A DNA stretch of 64,000 nucleotides from Porogramme epimiltina (Eukaryota; Basidiomycota; Agaricomycetes; Polyporales; Polyporaceae): positions 105,677 through 169,676 of the forward strand of contig FTLJ01000442.1 of assembly GCA_900155495.1 (NCBI GenBank). Reading direction: 5' to 3'. Within the stretch, counting starts at the first letter, position 1; each line of letters opens with the position of its first letter. Positions 10,509 through 21,984 of the stretch are shown here, one piece after another. Both the position numbers and the translations under genes were made by a program. Below the pieces are notes generated by a model. The model was not told where the DNA came from. It did not search any database and was given only the letters and a program-made list of their open reading frames with translations.

Positions 10509-12685
10509 TCAGAGGCCAAGTTCTGCACTGATGAGATTCTCGTAGGCAGGAGAGCGCGGTTTGATGACACAAGGGAAGGGCTCGGGATATCTGCAAGTTT
10601 GATTATCTTTAAAGCAATCAAAATATCTTCGGAAACAGAAAAACTCACGAGATGACGCCATATGACATCTTCGCCTCTGGTAAGATAGGTTGACCAGTAT
10701 GGTCATGGGCGTACTCGATTGAGAGAGTGTGAAGGATGGAGGATATCATGATGAACAACGAGTTCTCGGCGAAGAACCGTCCAGGACAAATTCTAAACAG
10801 GTATTGGTGAGATTATTGTACCCTACGTCCCCTTAGAGATGCAAATTTGTAACGAGATACACACCTGCGTCCATATCCGAAGATAAAAGCGGCAGGATCA
10901 AGGACGTCGCGGTCCAGCTTTCCCTCTTTTGTCAAGAAGCGTTCTGGTTTAAAGCTCTCTGGGTCGGGGTACATCTTCTCATTGCGAGAGATTCCCCTTG
11001 AAAATAACATCCAGTGAGGCCATCGTTGATTCTCGAAGCAGAACGTCGTAGTTACTTACCACAAGTTTGCGATGACACTAGAGCCTGCGGGAATAAAATA
11101 TCCATTGTACTCATCGTCTTGGCGCGAACGGTGCGGGACGCCGAGCGGGACCACAGACTGCCATCGCATGGCTTCCTTCACAATTGCAGCGATGTAAGGG
11201 AGGGAATCACGATCTGCGAAGGTGGGGAGCCTCCCAGGGCCAACAACCGCGTCAAGCTCGAGGCGCGCCTTGTGCTGGACCTCCGGATAACACACCATCG
11301 CCATAAAGAACGTCTGTACTGCTGAAATGGTCTATGAGGCTGACGATCAGCACACCCACCACTACGGAATCCCTAGAATCGCTTACGGTATCACCACCAG
11401 CTTCGGGAAGGAATGAAGGTCAGGTTCATCGTTTATCTGAAAAGAATTTACGCACCCGCGTATGCGAGTGCAGCAGTATCGCGAGCAAGGAGCAGCGTGT
11501 CTTCCATATTTGCATCGTCTGTACCTTGTGCTCTTTCAAGGACCTTGGTTGTAATAGACGGCTCCGCAGTGCCATCCTTCTGCAACAACAACGTCGAAAC
11601 GTTAGCTGCGCACAGCGACTATGACTTACCATCCAACTAACCATGTCCCTCATTGTGCGAGTGAACGGCGCGTCGCGCATGTTGTGGGCAATCTTCTGCC
11701 ATTTGGCCGCAATCCGCTTGAATCCCCCGCCAGGAACCCAGCTGGGAAGGTGACGCAAGACGGGAAACGTCTCGACGAGGAATGCTCCTGGGACGAAAAC
11801 TTCATTGAATGTCGCCACCCCCTTCTCGACAGCGTCGACGTATGGATCGTCTTTACTAGAGACCTCGATGCCATACGAGACACGCATGATCGTCGAAGCA
11901 AATGCGCTGTGAACAAAATAGTATGAGAGTCGGAGGCGGACGGAGCGAGTAGATGATGTTTTGAAAGGCACGAGGGGGCGGGGACTTACTGTCGAACCTG
12001 GTGCAAGAACGATCCCGGCTCGTCCAGAACACATCGAAGAAACTTAGCTACCTCACGCTCTTGGAGCGGCTGGTACTGCGGCACCGCGTTCTGGTGAAAG
12101 AAATGGTACAATTCCCTCCTTCGTCGGCGCCATTCCGGCCCATAACTCATTGTGGTGAATGTCCACTCCCAGCCGCTTCTGTAAGTCCGTTAATATACGT
12201 GCATGTGTGTCATAAAGACCAATCAATAGTACGATGCACAATCAGCATGCAATACTCACATTTCACCCATGACCGAAGGCATCCTATCAGAATAGTTCGC
12301 CGACCGTTTGTCCATCAGGTCGCTAGCTATCTCGTGGGAGTTCACGATGATCATTGGCTGCCCGAGGGCATCGAGGTATGAGATGTCACCTAACATGGTC
12401 GCTCGTCAGTGATCAAGCGGTGGTCGTAGAGGACGAAACGCTCATACCGTACTTCAGTGACATTTCACGAAACCGTTGGCCCATCATCTCTGTAGGTATG
12501 TCCAGTGCATTTCCGAGGAGTGGCATAGGCTTAGGACCGGGAGGAAGGGGCAGGTTTTTGGCGTTCGGATACCGGCGTGGCCGAAACAAGCTGATGATAC
12601 ATGGAGCGAGGGCCAAGCAAAGAACGAAAGGCCATGCTAGTTGACCGGACACTATGCTTGATGTTGAAAGGATTGTGATTGGCAT
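10509..12685 (-). CDS. cytochrome P450 monooxygenase, type A (minus strand)
   Basis: The intact parent of the pseudogene at 6130-7180, converging with the gene ending at 10341. The start MPITILSTSSIVSGQ at 12685 gives a hydrophobic anchor (LAWPFVLCLALAPCIISLF) and the hinge LPLPPGPKPMPLLGN; an upstream in-frame ATG at 12754 is less likely because a TATA-like element sits between the two. Exons follow with DISYLDALGQPMIIVNSHE (about 12390-12260), the helix C block WRRRRRELYHFF (about 12120), TIMRVSYGIEVSSKDD, the K-helix VKEAMRWQSVVPLGVPH (EAMR, about 11200), PERF, FGYGRR|ICPGRFFAEN (heme loop; second half about 10780), and a last exon ending ISAELGL. Junctions inspected are GT-AG. The two convergent stops are only about 170 bases apart. 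Confidence 0.85.
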
Positions 12686-13985
12686 GGCGGATTCTGGCTG
12701 TTTTGAATGATCGGCTATTGAAGAACAAGTCGCTGGCAATCCTTGCCTAGGCATACAGTTATATATTCATAGCGGAGGCGTCACCTGCCACTAGTCTCAT
12801 TCCTGACAAGCTCGTGAGACATTCCGAACGTAAAATTGGATAACAGAGAGAGACAAATTTCATCCGTGGCGACGTCGAAGTAGTACGTATATGAAATTGA
12901 TAAGTACTTGTGCTATCCAGCCAAGCTTTGTTGATCGGCGCAATTGTTCCCTTAGCGTGGTCGGCTGACTACAAACGGCGAGTGAGCGATCCCCATTAGT
13001 ACGCCCTTGAACAGTTCCCGTACCGTCCTCGGGCCACGTAACGATTTGCAAACACAAGAGACGCTCCTATGGTGTTAGGTTGGCGGCGGAAATGCAAATT
13101 TGACGACGTTGGCTCTTATCTCCGAGGCTTCGTCCAAGAGATGCTGGAGTCGGCGTGGAGATGTGGTCGCGAGCATAGAATTCGAATTCGCCTAAGCCCC
13201 AAACGGGCTATCTTTCAGCGCCCCGAGGGAAAGAGTTGGAGTAATGAGAACACACCAGCGCCCTCGACACCGACGCATATTGCCTTTCAAGGGAGATCTT
13301 CTAAGGTTTTGTGCGTTAAAGCGCCCCGGCGACCGGACAGCCCCTTGAAGCTTCGAGGTGCCTATCACATGAGACATGAGAAGCTGATCTCTGGTGCAGG
13401 TCGCGCGCTCACACACCTTCCCTCCGGACTCTTGTCCTGTCCTGTGGGATTATCAGATGATTCCATTCGCTTCAGATACCGCCGCTGGCTGTTGTAGCCG
13501 CTGGTGTTGAACTCCGAGGACCGATCACTATAACAGCTTCAGAACTATAAACTGCATGTCAACGTAGGGAGACGCCATCGTGTCGCGGAATATAGCTGCG
13601 AATGTTGAGCATACATAACAGCCAATTAGACATAAAGCCATGCACCTTTGTGTGACGGTGACGGGTGCTTTACACCGACGTAGCAGCACCTCGGCAGAAG
13701 CCTAGTACCAGTAACGCCATCCTTCCTCGGCTCTTGATCTTTGAAGCGCTTTTGCGTAAGCAGCACACAACTCCATCTAGTCAGCTCTGATGCAAAACAC
13801 GCTGAGGTGCACCATTGGATATAGGGGTTGGTGTAGTGAGAGGGATACAAAGAGAAAGGAAAAAGTCGTGGTGTGCACCCTCCATTCAGGCTCTTCGTGG
13901 CAGCACTAACAATTACTCTCCTTATCGCCGCAAACGTACACATCTCCCCTGTCGTCATATTGAAGGTAAGGGCGTCCATAGAGCG
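12686..13985. other. intergenic region, no gene seen
   Basis: The first 100 bases are the promoter of the minus-strand P450, with gaatatataa (reverse complement of 12758-12767) about 75 bases from its ATG. Reading frames in the remainder (for example 13069-13497) have no recognisable domain, poor codon character and no splice-compatible partners. Confidence 0.5.
12758..12767 (-). promoter_or_regulatory. TATA-like element of the minus-strand type A P450
   Basis: On the minus strand the sequence reads gaatatataac about 75 bases before the ATG at 12685. That spacing is like the 80 bases seen for the two plus-strand copies. It also argues against translation from the ATG at 12754. Confidence 0.45.
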
Positions 13986-16349
13986 TTAAGCCCTATCATA
14001 GCGCTTAACAAGAATGGGCATCTGCGATCCCTGCTCCGGCGCGCTGCGCAGCAACGGCCGCTGCACAATCGTCGACCTCTTCATGATGTCATGCGCGGGT
14101 ACTGCAAGCTCAAACTCAAATGCGCGCACGAGCGTGAAGAGGAGAGCCTTCATCCTGCGGACACAGCAAATTCGACTCAGCCGCGCGCCGCGAACGGTAG
14201 AAAGATGGCACGCACTCGACAAGGCTGAACCGATACCCAATACACGCCCGCGGCCCCCCAAGGAACGTGAGCATGTGGCCCCACACTCCGGGAATGCCGG
14301 AGACGGCCTCGGGCGGGTTCTCCCATCGCTCGGGTCTACGGTAACATGTCAGCGCGCGCACACTGGGGACGCAAAGTTGACTTCGGCACTTGCCTAAACT
14401 CGTACGCGTCCTCTCCCCAGAGGGCCTTCATTCTGTTGAGGCCTAGAATGTGGATGACGACGTGGCTCCCCGCATCGATCTTGATACTGTCGCGCACTTC
14501 GCCACTGCGGTCCGTAAAAGGTTCATTCAACGGGATACTGTCCTCGTGAGTGGCGACCCTGATGGACGCAGGGACAGGCGGGTGGAGTCGGAGTACCTCG
14601 CGCAGAACCATGTCGAGGTAAGGGAGCGCGTTCAGTTCGTCCATGCTGGGGGTTTCAGCGTCGACAGCCAGCAGCTCCTCGCGAAGTTTCTTCTGGACTT
14701 CGGGTGCTTGTGTGAGAGCGTAGAGAGCCCACGCGGTCCCTGTACTGCTGGTCTCGTGGCCCGCAACAAGGAATCTGTGAGTGTAAGCATTAGCAGATGG
14801 CACGATTAGATAGATTGACGAGGGCTACGAACGTTGGGACCTCTGTACAACATCCCCTTTCTATGAGCAAGCGGGTTGCGCCTAGATAGGACGCATCACG
14901 TACGAGCTAAGACATCTTCATCCGACAATCGTTGGTTGTCCGGGATATCGGTCGCCATGTTAGCCTTGAGAAGTAGCGTGAGTAGGTCGCGCCCTTGCAT
15001 ATCGTTTCGTGCCACTCCTGTATCTCCGGGATTCTTTTCCTTGCGCTCTGCCGTTTCACGGACAATCGCTGCTTTCTTCTCAGCGATGAGTTGCTTCCCG
15101 ATTCGCCGCATGGTCCTTTGAGCCTCGTCGCTCCTACGAGAGCGTGCGTCTCGCTATAGAGTCGGGACCATAAGCGCATCAGCCACACGGTAAGAAAAAA
15201 TAGCGTACAATTATGTACTTCAAGACAGGGAAGAAGTTGCGAAGGACAAATGCCATAGGTATCTTGTCAGGAATGTTGAAGATCTCCTTGAACGCTTCAC
15301 CGAGCTCGTTAGGCGGACCCTTCGGGTTCAGCGAGTTGAAGTCATAGTTAAACCCTGTCAAAGTGTACGTCATTTGCGGGGGATCTCGTGTGTCCACAGG
15401 GTTGATTTCGCACCTGCGAGTCCGATAACATCCAGGGTCATCTTGCTGAGGTCTTTCAATACGTCGAGTCGTGCGACCGCTCCACCGTGCAGGGCGATCT
15501 CCGACATCCAAAGGTCTCGAAGCTGCACTCTCGATATAAGCAAGAGTGCAGGCAGCGTCAGTACCGTACGTACTTCAAGAGACTTGCTCATGAATATATC
15601 CGTCAGTTCACGAATCTGTGCAGGTCCGAAGGCAGGGTTCTACCAAAATTCGATATCCTTAGCGCATGCCCGACCACAGCCTAGGAGAGAAGCCTACCAT
15701 AACACGTCTCTGAGAACACAGGACATGGCGTTAGTTTGGACAAATGTGACACAGGATCTAAGGCTTACCTGCTGGCGATGCTTCTCTCCTTCAATCAAAA
15801 ACGTTCAAAACGCTGCCAACACACAGACCACAAGTCGCGTCACCCACCCTCGGTAAAGAGTACCCCTATCATACATCAGCTTGATTCCTGTAGGGCCAGA
15901 TAGCGGATCTGTCTCACCTTCTCCCAAAACCGAAGCGAGCGTCCTCCTGGCCTGCTCTGGCTTCTGGTATTCGGCCGAATGCGTCATGATATGCGTGAGT
16001 GCCCGCGTGTCGACTGTATATAGACGCGGCACCTGCAATGCCACAACCAAACTGTCAGATCATAGAGAGAACGAGAGTTTCGAACTTATCAAACGCTCAC
16101 ATTGAAGAACTCGCGATACATCAGCGTGGGCCCATACTTGTTCACCCACTCATCACAAGCCATTTCGTCCTCGGACTTGAAGATCTGATTGAGGTTTCCC
16201 AGCAGCCAACTCTCCGACGGGGGTCCCGGAAGGGCGAGGAGCGAGGAGCGAAATGGCGCGAGGAGCATGTTGCGCAGCTTCCAGAGCAGAAGTGCGACCA
16301 CACATCCAGTCGCGCCCAAGAGGGACTGTAGGATGAGGGCGACAGCCAT
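13986..16349 (-). CDS. cytochrome P450 monooxygenase, type B (copy 1)
   Basis: A P450 from a different family from its neighbours, with the I-helix [19 protein letters not shown] typical of fungal P450s of the CYP3/CYP4-like type. The start [15 protein letters not shown] gives a membrane anchor, then [16 protein letters not shown]. Later exons encode [72 protein letters not shown], the K-helix [13 protein letters not shown] (ExxR), [19 protein letters not shown] and the heme loop [17 protein letters not shown]. It ends [13 protein letters not shown]. The segment [16 protein letters not shown] is spread over three very small exons of 18, 20 and 12 nt (15848-15865, 15769-15788, 15698-15709), whereas the relative at 42400 encodes it in one exon. 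All flanking signals are GT-AG. Judged intact; substrate unknown. Confidence 0.83.
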
Positions 16350-17901
16350 AGTGGACTAAGATAGGCTACGACACGGTGTCTGCGATAGAGTGTGTTAGAC
16401 AAATGGACGTGAAGCGACAGTAAGTCGTTCCAGGGGAGGACTTTTAAACCCTCACGGGAGCTTTTTGCGGACCGCTCACGGAGAGCTGCGATGGCCATCG
16501 CCGCTCGGGAATGTGATCAAAAGCTGCGCCGCATTGGGCGTCCACGCTTCCTGTGGGAGCGTCATCGAAGCACGAGACTCGACTAGACCTCTACCGCTGC
16601 AATTTACGATAAGACGCAGCCGGACGGCCTGCGCAATAGCACCCAAAGAGCCATCGAAGGCCAGTCGTGTTAGCGGACTGTAAATCCGGTGCCACCTAAC
16701 CCAATATGATGTCGAAGTTCGAGTATGTTATACGTGGCCGCAGGTCTGAGTACACCAACAAGAATTGACACGGCGTAATGATAATGAGGAAATCGGAGCA
16801 AATGCTCGGAGCTGACCACAGCGTAGAAGGTGCCCATGACGCATAGAAGCACGAGACATTCGAGATCAACAAGGACTCACCATTGGACCTTGAACCGAAA
16901 TCTTCCACGCCATAAGGCTTGTTCCTGAGGCTTGACATGCATGCTTTTGATGTTAGGGGCCCTCGAATACGAAACGTCCAGCTCAACATTGAACTTGCGT
17001 GTTCACTTCGACGTCGGTGAAGTTGAAGCTGCAAGTAGGGCGAATTCCGCCCCACAGGCACGGGCGCCTATGTCCTTTTTTGGAATCCGCAGCATCCCGA
17101 AATTACCCGAGCGGCCTCGACCATGAATCGCCTCCTGGTACCTTGAATGGTACCTTGAACCTGCCTTGACTTGCCTGGGTTTGACCACAAGCTTAGGCGG
17201 CTCAAATATGGTACAGACCTCAAGTATTGCCAGCTATATAGATCGTAGAGACACTGACTGCTAGAGCTCCCTACTAACGCGACAATGCAATCTACTACAG
17301 CTGTCAGCCAGCCCGTTCAAGTCTCTCGTCCCAAAGCCTCCGGACTGCTTCAGCTTCTTCGGTTCGAACGATCGACCATGGACGCCACTGCCACCAGGTC
17401 CGGCGTCGATCTCATTTACGTTAGTCCAGACGTGGCAACCAAATGTGCTGTCCTCCGTCGTGCCTGCACTCTCGAGTCTCGATAAGGTGTACGCGCGTTT
17501 TTGATAGCGTTTGTACTACAATCAACGCGATTACAGAGGTAGAAGGTAAGTGCTACTCCGTGGTGATTGTATTGGTCCTAGCATTCCAATAACTCTGTGT
17601 ATTTGATCTAACGGACTGTTTGACAGGAAAGACCATGACATGATTATCGCGGTGGCGATGCCTAAGCGAAACCAACGCTTTTTCATACGACGTCTTCGGT
17701 GCCACCATCTGCCTGGATACAATTAAACGTGCCATGAAGGCACGGAGCCAGGCCCTTTGAGGGACTGACCCGCCCTTCGCAGGCCCTTTCCTTGGTTCAA
17801 TCAACCAAGCGCCCACACATCGTACGGCCTTTATACCCAACGCCACTCTCCAGACACCGTCGCCTTCGCCTCCTACATTCACTTCCGCCTTCTCCGTCGC
17901 G
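16350..17901. other. intergenic region with one doubtful small ORF
   Basis: Apart from the possible short gene at 17285 no coding segment is supported. Near 16441 the minus strand reads ggtttaaaag, a weak TATA candidate for the P450 starting at 16349. A tRNA-like arm at about 16672 was examined and rejected. Confidence 0.45.
17285..17485 (+). CDS. possible small protein or gene remnant
   Basis: A 66-codon frame starting MQSTTAVSQPVQVSRPKASG. It is reported only because a clean tatata (17235-17240) stands 50 bases upstream of the ATG. There is no recognisable domain, signal peptide or membrane segment. It could be the first exon of a lost gene, a short peptide gene, or chance. Nothing more can be said about its role. 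Confidence 0.22.
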   Translation: MQSTTAVSQPVQVSRPKASGLLQLLRFERSTMDATATRSGVDLIYVSPDVATKCAVLRRACTLESR

Positions 17902-18959
17902 ATGCGCCTCTTTGCTACCTTTGCCTCGGTGGGACTGCTGGTCTCCTCCGGCGCTGCACGCCGTCTTCCAGGACTCATGAAGCGCGATACGACAACGGAC
18001 ACCTGCGCCATGCTCATGTCGGCCCCCCTCAAGGTTACTACCGGAGAAATCAGTGTTACGGTTGGCGTGATCAGTGAGCCCCCTCAAGTTGAATAGTATA
18101 GTGCACTATGTGCTGATCCCATACCCATTCCTCAACCACCACTAACGTAGATGCTTGCTTGTGCCTCGCCGATGTCGCTAGCTTCGTTGCGAGCAATTCT
18201 GTTGCTATAGCCGTATGCCTACCCTACTTCCTCTCCTCACCATCGCTTATAATCATGTATTGCATGCTATCTTCAGGCCACGGCCATCGCCGGAGAAGCT
18301 GCTGCCATCGCCTCTGTCACTTCCATGATCAGCTCCTCGACCGGCGCCACAGTGTGCACCTACCCGGAGAACTCCGCCCACGTCTGCCTGTCGTACAACC
18401 CGTGCTCCTTCTCGTGCACGAACGGCTTTGAGTCCTCCGGTACCGGAGACTGCATCTGCCCGGACGACAAGAACCTCTGCGACGGCGTATGCCAGCTCCA
18501 GGCCTGCCCCACCGCCGCCGTGTCCGAGGTGCTTCTTGAGCGCCGCACTGCGCCCGGGTCCGCCCTCCGCCGCCGCGCGGTTTGCCGCCGCGGGCTCACC
18601 GCGTGCGGTATCTTCGAGCGCCGGGGTACGACGAACACGCCATGGGAGTGTATCGATACTGCGCGGGACCTCGAGAGCTGTAAGTAGTGCTATTTCGTGT
18701 CGACGAGAGAGGTCATTGGTAACTGACGAGATCGCTGGCAGGCGGAGGGTGTATTGCGCCCCTGGACTCTATCTCTCCTCGCGGGACGGATTGCACGGCT
18801 ATCCCTGGTGTCGTGAACGTCAAGTGCCAGGCTGGCGCGTGCGTTGTCAGTCGCTGTGCTCAGGGCTACGCGGTCTCTTCGGATGCTACTACCTGCGTTT
18901 CGCTCATGGAAGACCCAAACCCACTCTTTCGTATCGAAAAGAAGCACGTAATTGCGTAA
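17902..18959 (+). CDS. secreted cysteine-rich protein, priA-like
   Basis: An extracellular protein of unknown biochemical role, resembling the basidiomycete priA/CPL-domain proteins first described from fruiting mushrooms. The start MRLFATFASVGLLVSSGAARR is a signal peptide; LMKR shortly after could be a dibasic processing site. A short exon gives NACLCLADVASFVASNSVAIA. The large exon has many cysteines (ATVCTYPENSAHVCLSYNPC, CTNGFESSGTGDCICPDDKN, LCDGVCQLQACP). The last exon contains DCTAIPGVVNVKCQAGACVV followed by SRCAQGYAVSSDATTCV, the spacing that is the family hallmark. Three introns, all GT-AG; the last splits Cys-Gly at 18679/18742. It ends EKKHVIA and a stop. A possible TATA (ttatac) lies near 17831. 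Confidence 0.72.
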
Positions 18960-20223
18960 CTAGGTCCCGGGTGTTTAAAGTGACTGTCACTAGAATGCAT
19001 ACTACTTATCCCGACATTCTCATTCTATAGGTTTCCATAGGCCGTTACGACTACGTGTTACAGTAGCTGCTTTGGAAGATGGTTGGACGCATTGGTACTC
19101 GGACACTAGAAGATCTTACATGGCTCGCGTAGAAGTATATGTACTCTGTGGACATTAATAGAGACCTAGAAACTGCGTAAGACGACTTCGAACAATGTGA
19201 GGTGCTATCCAGGGGGTCGATGACGTCGGAGGCTCTAGTGCACGTGATCTTAAGATGTTTGCAAAGTCTCCGCGGCGGCCAGCCCTCTTGCCCTCGACCA
19301 TCACAGTGCACACTATTCAATCCCCTTGTCTGCTCTACTTCCTACAACCGTGGAAACGTGACCCCCTGGTACATTTCCTGATCCACTTAGGGCACCTGTC
19401 GTTTGCACCCGAGCCAAGACGGCTAGTCAACTCCTCGAATTGCCAGTGGCCAAAGTTACCCCCTCAACTTGAGTCCTTAAGGTCGTGATCACAAACATGG
19501 ATGGGGGAGTCTGGTCCAGGGTTGAACTCCGTTGGCGAATGAGTGGATATGGTGCACGTACCCCGGTGCATGAGGATGGTAGCCCAGGACGTCCCGCAGG
19601 TAAGTCGTGTCTCTATGCGGGTCAAGCCAAGCACTCGGAGCAGGTGGAACACGGGGGCTAAATTGTACAAGGGCCCATCGACATTCACCTCTTTGGGCAT
19701 TCCGGGGGCAGAGTCGCACATCTTGGCGTACTTTCCACCTGAAATGGTGCTCTCGAAGGGTCCGGCGATGACACCAACCTCCATCATCCCCCTCCTACAC
19801 GCCCCTTAGCACGGATAGCAGCGCGTGGACCCTATGGTCATTTTGTATACCACTCATCGCCGACCTGCATGACGCTTCTTGGCAGATTCCACAAGAACCT
19901 AGCCTACCGCTCGCGTGCATCATCCGCGAAGGAGGGACGCCTACGGACGCTCGCCTTTTTGGCTTGGCATCGCGTGGACAGACCGCCTTCGGGGGCAACC
20001 AGCATGGCCGGGATCAAGCGCCAACTCCAAAGCCGGTGTTCTTCCAGGTGCGACAGGTGCAGCAGATAAGTCGTCGCTCGTGCAACATAGGCGCGGCGTT
20101 GGTATAAAACGCGTCCAGCTAGCAGGCAGACAACCCGATCAGAGGCGCCCTCTAGCCCCCCGGTCGCGATATCAGGTCTCCTCAGGCTCTCCGCGTTCTC
20201 GCCCCTAGGACTCCTCCGCTATC
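18960..20223. other. intergenic region with a possible coding relic on the minus strand
   Basis: On the minus strand, 19464-19787 and 19489-19719 hold two overlapping frames that each look partly protein-like (MMEVGVIAGPFESTISGGKY, then in another frame RDTTYLRDVLGYHPHAPGYV). That suggests a frameshifted relic of a gene I cannot identify. The 3' end is the promoter of the aminopeptidase gene. Confidence 0.35.
20103..20108 (+). promoter_or_regulatory. TATA box of the aminopeptidase gene
   Basis: A clear tataaa in the context ggtataaaacgcg lies 121 bases before the ATG at 20224. A transcription start around 20130-20150 would leave a 5' leader of under 100 bases. Confidence 0.5.
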
Positions 20224-21595
20224 ATGAAGTTCCTCGCCGCAAGCTTCCTTGCCCTCGCCGCTGCTCTCGGCTCTGCGTGGGCAGCTCCGATCTCCACCCA
20301 GGAGCTCTCGGACATGAGCGCCCAGGGCTACCGCCTTCTCGATCTCGAGGAGGGTGTTCCGCCCGTATGGAAGACGGAAGATGAGAAGCTTGACCTTCTC
20401 CGCGCCGGTGTTCACTTCGTATGTCCGTTCCGTCCGTCTACAGGGGTTCTTACGCTGATCCGTGTTCTTAGTTCGATGTCACTGAGGTTTACGACCCTGA
20501 GGAAGTCACAACTTCGGCTTCCTTGGTCAGGCCCCTTGCAACCAAAGTGACCTGTACGTCTTTCTCTGAAAGCTGATTTCTTGCCTCCATATTCTGATCA
20601 CAATCCTCTCCAGTCCCGTCTCCGTCGCACACCTCGGCGGTCAACGCCATCATCAAAACACTGTCGACCTCCAACATGCAGTCCTACCTGACCAAGCTCA
20701 CCGCGTTCAACAACCGGTACTACAGCAGCACCACTGGTCAGCAGGCGAGCCAGTATATCTACGATACTGTTACCAGCGTAAGCTACACCCTAGCGTCCTC
20801 CGTGTCTAGCAACCTAACTCACCCTCCCGTCATCTAGCTCGCAGCAAGCCGGAGCGACATCACCGTGACCAAGTTCGCGCACTCCTGGTCGCAGTTCTCC
20901 GTCATCGCGCGGATCGAGGGCAAGTCCTCCGGCGCGATCACCGTCATCGGCGCACACGAAGACTCCATCAACCTCAGCTCGCCCTCGTCCGGCCGCGCGC
21001 CCGGCGCGGACGACGACGGCTCCGGCACGGTCAACCTCATCGAGATCCTCCGCGCTCTCATCGCCGCGGGCTTCACGCCGTCGACCCCGGTCGAGTTCCA
21101 CTGGTACTCGGGCGAGGAGGCCGGCCTGCTCGGCTCGCAGGCCGTCGCGAAGAACTACAAGAGCGCGGGCAAGACGATCAAGGCGTTCCTCGAGCTCGAC
21201 ATGACCGCGTACTTCGCGCCCGGCACGAAGGAGGTCATCGCGCTCGAGGCGGACTACCAGGACTCGGGCGTGACCTCGTTCCTGCAGAAGCTCGTCGACA
21301 CGTACTCGACTCTCGACTGGGCTATGGACGATCCCGTGAGCCCCTTACCTCCATGTTCTCTTCGCTGGCATCCTGACGAGGGCGTCTTTTCCAGTGCGGG
21401 TACGCGTGCTCCGACCACGCCAGTTGGTACAAGCAGGGCTACGCGACGGGCATGCTCTACGAAGCGATCACCGGCGACGACAACCAGCACATCCACGGCT
21501 CGGGCGACCTCACCACCGTCAGCGGGTTTTCGTGGAGCCACTCGCTCGAGTTCGCAAAGGTCGCGCTCGCGTTCGTGTACGAGCTCGCGATCTGA
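20224..21595 (+). CDS. secreted M28-family leucine aminopeptidase
   Basis: A zinc exopeptidase releasing N-terminal amino acids outside the cell. The signal peptide is MKFLAASFLALAAALGSAWA, followed by a propeptide. Small exons give FDVTEVYDPEEV and FPSPSHTSAVNAIIKTLSTS. The catalytic domain occupies one large exon from 20838. Ligands of the M28 dizinc site are visible in order: His and Asp in GAHEDS, the bridging Asp in APGADDDGSG, the catalytic Glu pair in YSGEEAGLLGSQ, Asp in LELDMTAYF, and a last His in CSDHASWYKQG in the final exon. GAHEDS has Glu where relatives usually have Leu; it is not a ligand. Introns are GT-AG; the last is at about 21336-21394. It ends VALAFVYELAI and a stop. The length fits the LAP1-like group. 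Confidence 0.88.
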
Positions 21596-21984
21596 CGCGC
21601 GCATTCTATTTGTCACAATTAAACTACATTTGGAGCGTGACGTACATTGGGATGGCCTAACGAAGATATTTGGCGCGCGCAGGGAGAAGCCCGTGCATCG
21701 CGCTCGGTCATTACACCTAGCACATGCGGAGTCCGGTGTGTGCAGCGATATATACGGGAGCGTACAGGTTAGGTGTGTGCTGGCACGCAACAGAGCGCCG
21801 CTGCACATTTTGGCCAAAGGGGCGCGGGCGCGCCGGGGCTACTACTTCGCCTCGTCCTCGCGCTCGAAGACGATCCACGGCGCGACGTTGATGAGCTCCT
21901 GATCCGCTGAGCCGCGCCCACTATTGTGCCTCCCGCGCAGCGCGCGAAGGGTAGGGTAGAGAGGGAACCGCGCCCGGCCCTTGG
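21596..21984. other. 3' flanks between two convergent genes
   Basis: This is the stretch between the aminopeptidase stop and the stop of the minus-strand DUF6533 gene. No gene is supported. GC-rich frames here are chance. Confidence 0.5.

Larger units (their letters stand above)
7230..11600. repeat. tandem segmental duplication, second copy
   Basis: The second copy of the unit described at 3000-7180. It contains the intact P450 at 8246-10341 and the 3' part of the intact minus-strand P450, which continues to 12685 outside the duplicated segment. The order A(+), truncated B(-), A(+), complete B(-) is the signature of a head-to-tail duplication whose right breakpoint fell inside B. Confidence 0.75.

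Noticed and set aside
16665..16740. tRNA-Tyr-like anticodon arm (cggactgtaaatccg) followed by gttcgag
   Set aside because: The anticodon stem-loop looks right, but no D-arm, acceptor stem or properly spaced T-stem can be drawn around it.
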